Of a stretch of 21,798 nucleotides of DNA, positions 1 to 6,829 are shown one piece after another. The notes below the pieces were generated by a model, which searched no databases, was not told the origin of the DNA, and saw only the letters and a program-made list of their open reading frames with translations. The stretch's first letter is position 1. Each line of letters begins with the position of its first letter. The stretch lies in contig CAWGET010000009.1 in NCBI GenBank assembly GCA_963821715.1, positions 1-21,798 of the forward strand, read 5' to 3'. The translations under genes were made by a program, and so were the position numbers. The stretch comes from CAWGET01 sp963821715. Its GTDB lineage: Bacteria > Bacteroidota > Ignavibacteria > Ignavibacteriales > Melioribacteraceae.

Positions 1-115
1 GCTCTGCCAACTTTTATCCCGTATGCGGGACTCCGTATATTCTTTTTTTAATCGATTACTCAGACCAAAAATTTCTAAGCCTTAATTATAATAATTTTTT
101 GTCTAAATCTCCAAT

Positions 116-274
116 TTAAAAAATGGCGTAGATAAACGGAGCCAACGCTGAACCTTGAGTTAAAATTATTAGTCCGCCCAGCAAAACAAGAATTATTACA
201 ATTGGCATCAGCCAAAATTTTTTTCTCTCGCGTAAAAAAAGCCAGAGTTCCGATAGTGTAGATAGTTTACTCAA
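116..274 (-). CDS. DUF5989-family small membrane protein
   Basis: A 52-residue single-span protein of unknown biochemical role. It starts MSKLSTLSELWLFLRERKKF and ends GSALAPFIYAIF. The order is an amphipathic N-terminus (residues 1-20), one hydrophobic span (about 21-39) and a conserved-looking QGSALAPFIY tail. This matches the DUF5989 pattern known from small proteins encoded beside carbamoyltransferases and SxtJ proteins. The start is TTG at 274-272, overlapping the TGA stop of the SxtJ gene by four bases (TTGA), so translation is probably coupled. No ATG lies in frame upstream. It is the last gene of the three-gene cassette. Family assignment rests on sequence pattern and gene order; the function is unknown, and a role as a small subunit or anchor for the membrane-associated carbamoyltransferase complex is inference. 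Confidence 0.8.
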   Translation of the reverse strand: MSKLSTLSELWLFLRERKKFWLMPIVIILVLLGGLIILTQGSALAPFIYAIF

Positions 275-687
275 AATTGTCTTTCCGAATTTTTTGGATT
301 ATACTTAATTCTTTCCCGATAGTTCCAATAGCTTTGCCGGTTCCTATCAATTTTCAATTCCAAAAATCTTTTGCTAAATAGTTTGGCAATAAAACTGATC
401 GGGGTTAAAACAATATAAAATACCAACGCCAGAATTACACGGGACATAAAAAATCCCATCACTAAAGCCAAAGCCATCCATACTTTCTGCACCGGTTTCA
501 GTAGTTCAGGAACGGTAAGACCCAGCGCAATTAGAAGTCCACCGATCGATGCAAAAATCGTCCAGGATGTTTTATCAAAAAAGAGAAGTGCAGCGCCGAT
601 CAATATCAAAACAGCACCCACAGTGTAGGCAAATTTCTTTATTTCCTTTTTGCCGCTGTCAATATTTTTGATTTCATCCCAAAGCAT
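271..687 (-). CDS. SxtJ-family membrane protein
   Basis: A 138-residue integral membrane protein. Three hydrophobic stretches are visible, at about residues 18-37, 42-63 and 70-102, the last possibly a long or double span. A basic C-terminal tail (about 103-138) is probably cytoplasmic. The size, topology and position directly after a NodU/CmcH-type carbamoyltransferase fit the SxtJ family, named after a saxitoxin-cluster protein of unknown activity and widespread outside toxin clusters. Its ATG (687-685) shares one base with the carbamoyltransferase stop (TGATG), and its own stop overlaps the next gene's start, so the three genes are almost certainly cotranscribed and translationally coupled. 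No catalytic motif is visible. A plausible role is to place the soluble carbamoyltransferase at the inner membrane, which is inference. Confidence 0.8.
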   Translation of the reverse strand: MLWDEIKNIDSGKKEIKKFAYTVGAVLILIGAALLFFDKTSWTIFASIGGLLIALGLTVPELLKPVQKVWMALALVMGFFMSRVILALVFYIVLTPISFIAKLFSKRFLELKIDRNRQSYWNYRERIKYNPKNSERQF

Positions 688-2501
688 CAGTCCAGCTCAA
701 ATTCTTCGGCTGCGGTTTCAATTTTAGTTTTATCCTGATTCTCTTTTTCTAGTAAAAAATTTCCAATCACAAGATAATCCATTTCTGTCCGCATAAAACA
801 TTTGTACGCGTCTTCGGGCGATTCAACAATCGGTTCGCCACGCACATTGAAGGATGTGTTCACAATTACCGCCGTTCCGCTCAGTTTTTCAAATTCAGAA
901 ATCAATTTATGATAGTCCGGATTCGTCCCGGCGTTTACGGTCTGCAAGCGCGCGGAATAATCGACATGCGTTATCGCGGGAATATCCGACCTTAGCAAAT
1001 TTAATTTTTCTATCCCGAATAAATTTTCTTCTTCCTCGCTCATCGGTTTCCGCCGCTCCTCTTTTACATCGGCAACCAAAAGCATATACGGACTCGGACG
1101 ATCGATCTCAAAATATTCTTCTACTTTTTCTTCTATCACTGATGGCGCAAAAGGACGAAAACTTTCGCGGTATTTTATTTTTAAATTCATCTTCTTCTGC
1201 ATTTCGGGTGAACGAGCATCGCCGATGATGGACCTTGCGCCAAGCGCCCTCGGACCAAATTCCATCCTCCCGCGGAACCACCCAATCACATTTCCGGCGT
1301 CAATTAGTCCGGCAGCTTTCCGCATCAATTCTTCTTCGTCAAATTTTTTATGATGAATTTTATGATCGCTTAAAAATTTTTCAATCGCTTTATCCGTGTA
1401 TTCGGCGCCTAGATAAGATCCTTTTTGCAAATCTTTGCCGGAAGAATTTTCTCTCGGATTATCCAAATATTGATACCATCCGAACAACGCAGCTCCCAAA
1501 GCTCCGCCGGCGTCTCCAGCAGCAGGCTGAATCCAGATATCGTCGAAAATTCCTTCGCGCAGAATTTTCCCGTTGGCCACGCAGTTAAGTGCTACTCCGC
1601 CGGCCAGACAAAGATTTTTCTTTCCGGTTTCCTTTCTCACGTTCCGGCTAATCTTCAGCATTATTTCGTCCGTAATTTCCTGGACTGATCTCGCCAAATC
1701 CATTTCGCGCTGCGTCAATTTGGATTCCGGTTTCCTCGGAGCTCCTCCGAATAATTTTGCGAACTTTCCGTTCGTCATTTTTAGTCCGGCAACATAATCG
1801 AAATATTCCATATTCAGCCGGAACGAACCGTCGTCTTTTATGTCAATCAAATTATCTTTAATTATATCAACGTATTTCGGCTCTCCGTAAGGCGCCAGAC
1901 CCATAACTTTATATTCGCCGGAATTGACTCTGAAGCCAGTAAAATATGTGAAAGCCGAATAGAGCATGCCGAGCGAATGCGGAAATTTTATATCGGCTAA
2001 TATTTCTACCTGGTTTTTTTCTCCGATACCGAAACTTGTTGTCGTCCATTCGCCAACTCCGTCGATCGTCAAAAAAGCGGCGTCGTTAAATGGCGACGGG
2101 AAAAATGCAGAAGCTGCGTGAGATTCGTGATGCTCGGGGAAGATCACCTTCCCATCAAAATCTAATTCTTTTTTTAGAAGATCTTTAATCCAAAGTTTTT
2201 GATTTATCCAGAGAGGCATTGCTTTGAAAAAAGATTTTATTCCTTTCGGCGCATACTCTAAATATGATTCTAACAGACGTTCAAATTTTAGAAAAGGCTT
2301 ATCGTAGAACGCGAGAATATCAACATCTTCAATTTTTAGATCCGCGTAATCAAGACAGAATTTAACTGCGTTTTTAGGGAAATTGAAATCATGCTTTTTC
2401 CGCGTAAATCTTTCTTCCTGAGCAGCGGAAATAATTTCTCCGTCACTCACAAGACAAGCGGCGCTGTCATGATAAAAAGCCGAAATTCCTAAAATGTTCA
2501 T
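687..2501 (-). CDS. NodU/CmcH-type carbamoyltransferase
   Basis: A 604-residue enzyme of the O-carbamoyltransferase family (NodU, CmcH, TobZ, SxtI). Family members make a carbamoyl-adenylate from carbamoyl phosphate and ATP, then transfer the carbamoyl group to a hydroxyl of a sugar or natural product. The N-terminal half has an ASKHA-like fold, with the opening GISAFYHDSAA (5-15), HHESHAASAF (124-133) and IDGVGEWTT (146-154). AGGVALNC lies at about 300-307. The C-terminal YrdC-like half has GRMEFGPRALGARSI (411-425) and NTSFNVRGEPIVESPEDA (548-565). Length is normal and no key motif is missing. The ATG start has only a weak purine-rich Shine-Dalgarno sequence. The gene opens the cassette with SxtJ and DUF5989 proteins, and the acceptor substrate cannot be read from sequence. 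No antibiotic or toxin biosynthesis genes are nearby, so an envelope or exported glycan acceptor is more likely (inference). Confidence 0.93.
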   Translation of the reverse strand: MNILGISAFYHDSAACLVSDGEIISAAQEERFTRKKHDFNFPKNAVKFCLDYADLKIEDVDILAFYDKPFLKFERLLESYLEYAPKGIKSFFKAMPLWINQKLWIKDLLKKELDFDGKVIFPEHHESHAASAFFPSPFNDAAFLTIDGVGEWTTTSFGIGEKNQVEILADIKFPHSLGMLYSAFTYFTGFRVNSGEYKVMGLAPYGEPKYVDIIKDNLIDIKDDGSFRLNMEYFDYVAGLKMTNGKFAKLFGGAPRKPESKLTQREMDLARSVQEITDEIMLKISRNVRKETGKKNLCLAGGVALNCVANGKILREGIFDDIWIQPAAGDAGGALGAALFGWYQYLDNPRENSSGKDLQKGSYLGAEYTDKAIEKFLSDHKIHHKKFDEEELMRKAAGLIDAGNVIGWFRGRMEFGPRALGARSIIGDARSPEMQKKMNLKIKYRESFRPFAPSVIEEKVEEYFEIDRPSPYMLLVADVKEERRKPMSEEEENLFGIEKLNLLRSDIPAITHVDYSARLQTVNAGTNPDYHKLISEFEKLSGTAVIVNTSFNVRGEPIVESPEDAYKCFMRTEMDYLVIGNFLLEKENQDKTKIETAAEEFELD

Positions 2502-2527
2502 TCTTTTATTTCAATTATATTTAAGAT

Positions 2528-2558
2528 CAAAAATAATTTAATACGTTTTTAATTACAA
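2528..2558 (-). promoter_or_regulatory. Candidate Bacteroidota-type promoter of the carbamoyltransferase cassette
   Basis: Read on the minus strand, TTG (2558-2556) is followed after 20 nt by TATTTTTG (2535-2528), matching the Bacteroidota consensus TTTG - about 19 nt - TAnnTTTG. It would start a transcript about 20 nt upstream of the carbamoyltransferase ATG. Whether Ignavibacteria use this consensus is assumed. Confidence 0.4.
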
Positions 2559-2596
2559 GTAGATTAAGGAATTGCATTCAAAGGAATTAATCGTTT

Positions 2597-2626
2597 TGTA
2601 GAATCACAGCAAGATACGTCTCTACA
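2597..2626. repeat. Degenerate inverted-end repeat with CGTCTCTACA arm
   Basis: A 30-bp element with inverted ends TGTAGA (2597-2602) and TCTACA (2621-2626). It shares the 10-base arm CGTCTCTACA (2617-2626) with the much better palindrome at 4767-4794. The interior is not palindromic, so it looks like a diverged copy. It lies in the divergent promoter region, upstream of both candidate promoters' transcripts. Confidence 0.45.
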
Positions 2627-2649
2627 GCCGCTATGTTACATCATAATTT

Positions 2650-2679
2650 TTTGTAAATTATAAGATTATATTACTTTTG
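2650..2679 (+). promoter_or_regulatory. Candidate Bacteroidota-type promoter of the SGNH/TPR gene
   Basis: TTTG (2650-2653), then 18 nt, then TACTTTTG (2672-2679), matching TTTG / TAnnTTTG. It predicts a transcription start near 2683 and a leader of only about a dozen bases containing the AGGAG ribosome binding site. This also argues against the in-frame TTG at 2677, which lies inside the -7 element. Confidence 0.4.
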
Positions 2680-2684
2680 AATTC

Positions 2685-2694
2685 AGGAGCCGTA
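2685..2694 (+). promoter_or_regulatory. Shine-Dalgarno site deciding the TTG start at 2695
   Basis: AGGAG at 2685-2689, followed by a 5-nt spacer and TTG at 2695. Starting here gives MSFTSKQKNWIDKNKN, which aligns without gaps with MSLSNSQKVWIRKNKG of the paralogue encoded at 16162-18120. The upstream in-frame TTG at 2677 has no such site. Confidence 0.75.
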
Positions 2695-4683
2695 TTGAGT
2701 TTCACATCAAAACAAAAAAATTGGATCGATAAAAATAAGAATCGTATCAGCATTGCAGAAATGTCAAAGGTTCTTGGCGTGGACGAAAATCAGATTGAGG
2801 AGTATATTAAACTGTATAAGGCTTCTTCTTCCAAAAAGAAAAAGTCCCCTTTTTATTTTTACCTTGTTCTGATCTTAATTCCAATTTTCTTTTTTGTTTT
2901 GCTCGAAATCGGTCTGCGCGTTTTCGGCTACGGCTACAATACCGAACAATGGATTTCCGTTACCGAAGACAAATTGATGCTTAATCCGGACGTTGCGAAA
3001 AAATATTTCTTCGCTACAAAGGCTTCTCCAAATTCAATCCAGGATGTATTCGATAAAGTAAAAAAAGAGAACGCGTTCCGTGTTTTTGTTTTGGGCGGAA
3101 GTTCGGCAGCCGGTTATCCGTATATGCCGCTTGGCTCTTTCTCGCGCTATCTTCAAAAAAGATTGGAGTTGATTTATCCCGAATCCAAAATTGAAGTCGT
3201 AAATTTAAGTATGACGGCGATTAACAGCTACACGATTCGCGATTTTATGCCGGGAGTTATTGAACAAAATCCGGATTTGATTTTAATTTACGCCGGACAT
3301 AATGAATATTACGGAGCGCTCGGAGCCGGATCCCTGGAATCGCTCGGCTCGAACAGAACCGTTGTAAATAGTATTCTTTATTTGAACAACTTCAGAACGG
3401 TTCAACTAATAAGAAATTTTATTCAGAAAACCGGAAGCGTATTTGCGGATGATAAACCGCAACAGGGAATTTTGATGCCGCGGATTGCTCGCGAGCAAAC
3501 TATCCCTTTAGAATCAGAAAAATATTTTGAAGGCTTAAAACAATTTGAATTAAACATGCGCGACGTCGCCTCGATGGCTGCGGAAAATAATATTCCTCTT
3601 GTCTTCGGAACTTTGACGAGTAATTTAAAAGATCAGCCGCCGTTCACTTCGGTTACTCAGCCTAAGTTTCCTCCGGCAGAAACTGTTTACGAAAACGCCG
3701 AAGCCGAATTGAAATTCCGCAATTTGTTGATTGCTGATTCATTATTCAGGTATGCGAAAGATTTGGACGCTCTCCGCTTCCGCGCTCCGGAAAGAATCAA
3801 TAAAATAATCAGCGATTTAAGCGTTGAGTTTAATCTTCCCACCGTTCCCATTGATGAACGGATTAATCAAATCAGCAAAGATAATATTGTAGGAGATGAA
3901 TTGATGGCCGATCATATTCATCTTACTCTCAACGGCTATCAATTAATTGGTGATTTCTATTTTGACTTGATGGAGCGGGAAAGCCTTCTGCCTAAAACGC
4001 CGCCGCTCGATTTATCCGATTCGAAACAGGATTCGTTAACAAGAGCAGAGTTTGTTTTTTCACAACTCGATTCGACAATTTCGGATTTCAGAATTAAATA
4101 TTTAAAAAACGATTGGCCCTTCACACAACCGGAAGATAAAATGCCTATCAATCAATTATTCGTCATAAATAATTACATCGATTCGATCGCGGCTCAAGTG
4201 GTTTCAGATCAGATAGATTGGAAAACCGCAGAAATGAAAGCCGCAAATTGGTATTTGAAGAGAAACGATATTGTCTCATTTCTATCAATTATCAATGTTC
4301 TCGATTCGCAGTATCCGTACCTCACTCAGCATCTCGATTTGGCGATCGAAGAATTGTTGAAACGCGAAATGTATGATGAAGTTTACCCTTATTTGAAAAG
4401 GCGATATGAAATTGAGCCGGATTATTTAACCACAAAGTGGATCGGAATAATTGATCTTTCGAATAAAAATTATTCGGAAGCTGAAAAATATTTGAAGGAA
4501 AGTATCTCTTACGACGCCAGCGACGCGCAGACGCTTTATAATCTTAGCGGAGCTTTAGCTCAGCAGGGGAAAATTGACGAAGCGATAAAATACATAAACA
4601 GAACGATTGAGGAAAAGCCTGATTATCCGCGGGCAAAATCATTTAAAATGCAGTTGGAAAATTTGAAGAAAACCGAACGTTGA
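2695..4683 (+). CDS. Membrane-anchored SGNH hydrolase with HTH-like head and TPRs
   Basis: A 662-residue protein when started at TTG 2695. Residues 1-40 are basic and end in a helix-turn-helix-like stretch (ISIAEMSKVLGVDENQIEEY, 19-38). A KKKK stop-transfer patch (47-50) precedes one transmembrane span (about 53-72), giving N-in, C-out topology. An SGNH/GDSL-type hydrolase domain follows (about 125-435): block I is FVLGGSSAAGYP with Ser136 the likely nucleophile (GGS instead of GDS), block III is YAGHNEYYG near 199-207, and block V is DHIH. SGNH enzymes hydrolyse esters or trim acyl groups from glycans. About 540-655 is helical with at least two TPR-like units (for example near YLKESISYDASDAQTLYNLS). 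The gene is divergent from the carbamoyltransferase cassette. The substrate is unknown, and the hydrolase assignment is firmer than the DNA-binding reading of the head. Confidence 0.85.
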   Translation: MSFTSKQKNWIDKNKNRISIAEMSKVLGVDENQIEEYIKLYKASSSKKKKSPFYFYLVLILIPIFFFVLLEIGLRVFGYGYNTEQWISVTEDKLMLNPDVAKKYFFATKASPNSIQDVFDKVKKENAFRVFVLGGSSAAGYPYMPLGSFSRYLQKRLELIYPESKIEVVNLSMTAINSYTIRDFMPGVIEQNPDLILIYAGHNEYYGALGAGSLESLGSNRTVVNSILYLNNFRTVQLIRNFIQKTGSVFADDKPQQGILMPRIAREQTIPLESEKYFEGLKQFELNMRDVASMAAENNIPLVFGTLTSNLKDQPPFTSVTQPKFPPAETVYENAEAELKFRNLLIADSLFRYAKDLDALRFRAPERINKIISDLSVEFNLPTVPIDERINQISKDNIVGDELMADHIHLTLNGYQLIGDFYFDLMERESLLPKTPPLDLSDSKQDSLTRAEFVFSQLDSTISDFRIKYLKNDWPFTQPEDKMPINQLFVINNYIDSIAAQVVSDQIDWKTAEMKAANWYLKRNDIVSFLSIINVLDSQYPYLTQHLDLAIEELLKREMYDEVYPYLKRRYEIEPDYLTTKWIGIIDLSNKNYSEAEKYLKESISYDASDAQTLYNLSGALAQQGKIDEAIKYINRTIEEKPDYPRAKSFKMQLENLKKTER

Positions 4684-4766
4684 TAAAATTGATTCGACTG
4701 ATTTATTCGGATCAAAAGCGTTCAATTTTTCTATCATATCCAGATTTTGTTTTTCTTTTTTTATGC

Positions 4767-4794
4767 GTAAAGACGGGGCATGCCCCGTCTCTAC
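4767..4794. repeat. Near-perfect 28-bp palindromic repeat
   Basis: Arms GTAAAGACGGGGCA and TGCCCCGTCTCTAC are inverted copies with one mismatch and no spacer, centred on GCATGC. The arm ending CGTCTCTAC resembles palindromic intergenic repeats seen in many bacterial genomes. It sits between the stop of the plus-strand SGNH gene and the convergent cargo gene. It may be an intergenic mobile palindrome that also acts as an RNA hairpin at the 3' end of the SGNH transcript, but no U-tract follows it. Confidence 0.75.
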
Positions 4795-4820
4795 ATACAG
4801 CAGATTAATTTTGGCGCATA

Positions 4821-4850
4821 AAAAAAGCCGGATTTATTCAATCCGGCTTT
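4821..4850 (-). terminator. Rho-independent terminator of the five-gene operon
   Basis: An 11-bp stem, AAAGCCGGATT (4824-4834) paired with AATCCGGCTTT (4840-4850), with a 5-nt loop. On the minus strand it is followed by a run of U residues (A-tract 4821-4826). It lies 25 nt past the stop of the T9SS cargo gene. The plus side has no U-tract, so it should work mainly for the minus-strand operon. Confidence 0.9.
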
Positions 4851-4874
4851 CGTAAAAAATGGATCAACTGCAAA

Positions 4875-6767
4875 TTACTTCAACAGCATCATTTTCTTTG
4901 TTGCGCTATAGTTTCCTGCTTCGATGGAGTAGAAGTAAATACCGCTGGCAAGCTGCGAAGCTTTGAAATTAATTTCATAAGATCCGGCTTTCATTTCCTG
5001 ATTTACCAGAGTAGCAATTTCCTGTCCAAGAAGGTTGTATACCTTCATAGAAACCTTGCTTGCCTTAGGAATTGCAAATCTGATTATGGTCGAAGGATTA
5101 AAAGGATTTGGATAATTCTGAGCCAATTCAAATTTATTGGCAATTACATCCAGGTCCTTAACCGAATTAACCCAACCTTCCGGCTGGTCTTCGCTTTCGG
5201 CTGATTTATCTTCTTCATTTGTCCAGGAATCCTGAGGCATATTATACGGGGAATTGAATGTTCTCGCTGCAGTCATTGAAGCATATCTTACTCTGTAAGC
5301 GAAATCTTCAAATCCGCTAGGTTCCTGCGTGAAAGTTCCTTCACTTTCATCGTAGAAAGAATATCTGTATTCAAAAGCGTTCCAGGCAGGCCCATCAACC
5401 ATAAGACTTCCTGAGTAAACCATATCTCCATCAGAATCAGTTAATTCCAGAACTCTCATTGTGTCGGAATCAACCCATCCCATAACTCTTGTAAAGGCAG
5501 GTTGTTCAGGCAGCCAGTAAACTTTATCTTCCGCAGGATCGAAAGGAATTGCCTGTAAACTAGCGTTTGTTGCTGGAGTCATATCGACGTTGAAAGTTAC
5601 TTCAAGTGTTGTTCCCTCCGGGACAACCCAATCAGGATGAACATCGTCAAAATAAGAAACACCGGCATCCTGAGTTTCCGAGCCTTCAAAAGCAACGTCT
5701 CTGTTTCCGCCGCCCTGGCTTAACGGTCTTTCATACCCGTCTTCCCAGATATCTCCTGTATCGGCTAAAGAAACAAAATATTTGAAATTCTGGATGGCGC
5801 CAACTTCTGCTTGAACAAACGGAACTTGAATATTCCAGGAAGCTGGATCGAGGAAATCCTGGTTCAAACGACTATCATCAGGATTGCTGTCATTCCATCC
5901 GTTAAACCCGCCGCGAATTTGTACCGAATCAGTAACAGGATCGAAAATTCCGGCTTCTTCCATTACACTCATATCGAGACCAAACAGAATGTTTCCGTTT
6001 GCTAATTCTACGTTAGGGTTGCTATTGTTCCAGAATCGTGTAAGTCCGGTATCAGCATCTACAACTCCGTAAACTCTATTTCCGTTTCCGGCTACATCGT
6101 CACCGGCAAGATTATCTTCCCATGTTCCGGATGCAGCGTCGCTTCCGCTGTAAATAAATTTGTAGAAAAGAGTAGTTCCAGATGTAATTGTATCTACAGT
6201 GGCAGTGTAAACAGAATCCCCATCAGGGTCTTCCATCTGAACTGCCGCATTTTGCCAATCGGAGAAATTTCCGGCAACGAAAACATTAGTTACTCCCGGT
6301 GTAACATTCCCTTGATTAATTGGAAGAGTCATATCTACATTAAACTCAACAGGAGTTTCTACGCTAGTATATTCGCCGCCCATATTGAAGTAGAACGTTC
6401 CGTCGGTTAATGCTGAGCCCGCAACAACAACTTGTCTGTTACCGTCGTTACCTTCAAATTTACTATCTTCCCATTGAAGGTCTTTGCCTGGTCCGGAAAA
6501 AGTAAATTTGTAGAAATATTCGCCGTCTTCAAGAGGAAGAGTTACTTCGTAAACATACTCCTCGTCAGTTTCGGTAAGAATATTTCCTTTAGCATTCCAG
6601 TCATTCATGCTGCCTGCTATCCAGACGGTATCAGTTGCAGGGTCAAAAAGATCTTTTGCATCATAGATCTCCATATCCACACTGAATGTTACGTCGGATT
6701 GGGCAAACGCAGCAGCGTTCAATAATAAAAGCATAAAAACGCTGCTGATTGTAAGTAGTTTCTTCAT
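4875..6767 (-). CDS. Secreted T9SS cargo with four carbohydrate-binding-like repeats
   Basis: A 630-residue exported protein. The signal peptide is residues 1-22, cleaved after AFA or AFAQ. Four beta-sandwich repeats begin with F(S/N/G)(V/L)DM at 28, 142, 262 and 392. Repeats 1-3 carry a starch-binding/E-set-like core with a G-x-x-x-x-W motif (AGSMNDW, AGNFSDW, RGGFNGW), and a WED...GNR element near their ends. Repeat 4 has the opening motif but an altered core (GWVDSD). A linker of acidic and serine residues (about 505-545) leads to a complete T9SS type A sorting domain (about 548-630: QNYPNPFNPST, LLGQEIATLVN, ASGIYFYSIEAG, final KKMMLLK). The Shine-Dalgarno AGGAGGT lies 4 nt from the ATG, the strongest in the window. 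It is the last gene of the operon. The likely role is a cell-surface alpha-glucan-binding protein; no catalytic domain is visible. Confidence 0.85.
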   Translation of the reverse strand: MKKLLTISSVFMLLLLNAAAFAQSDVTFSVDMEIYDAKDLFDPATDTVWIAGSMNDWNAKGNILTETDEEYVYEVTLPLEDGEYFYKFTFSGPGKDLQWEDSKFEGNDGNRQVVVAGSALTDGTFYFNMGGEYTSVETPVEFNVDMTLPINQGNVTPGVTNVFVAGNFSDWQNAAVQMEDPDGDSVYTATVDTITSGTTLFYKFIYSGSDAASGTWEDNLAGDDVAGNGNRVYGVVDADTGLTRFWNNSNPNVELANGNILFGLDMSVMEEAGIFDPVTDSVQIRGGFNGWNDSNPDDSRLNQDFLDPASWNIQVPFVQAEVGAIQNFKYFVSLADTGDIWEDGYERPLSQGGGNRDVAFEGSETQDAGVSYFDDVHPDWVVPEGTTLEVTFNVDMTPATNASLQAIPFDPAEDKVYWLPEQPAFTRVMGWVDSDTMRVLELTDSDGDMVYSGSLMVDGPAWNAFEYRYSFYDESEGTFTQEPSGFEDFAYRVRYASMTAARTFNSPYNMPQDSWTNEEDKSAESEDQPEGWVNSVKDLDVIANKFELAQNYPNPFNPSTIIRFAIPKASKVSMKVYNLLGQEIATLVNQEMKAGSYEINFKASQLASGIYFYSIEAGNYSATKKMMLLK

Positions 6768-6829
6768 TTTACCTCCTTAAGTGAATGTGAAACATTTTAT
6801 TTAAATAATATAGCTTAAATTTAATCAAC

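Noticed and set aside
854..1797. Several plus-strand open frames opposite the carbamoyltransferase
   Set aside because: They are overlapping antisense shadows of a highly conserved enzyme and have no domain signature.
687..2501. Antibiotic, toxin or Nod-factor biosynthesis cluster
   Set aside because: The enzyme family is shared with TobZ, SxtI and NodU, but no other biosynthetic gene is visible in the window.
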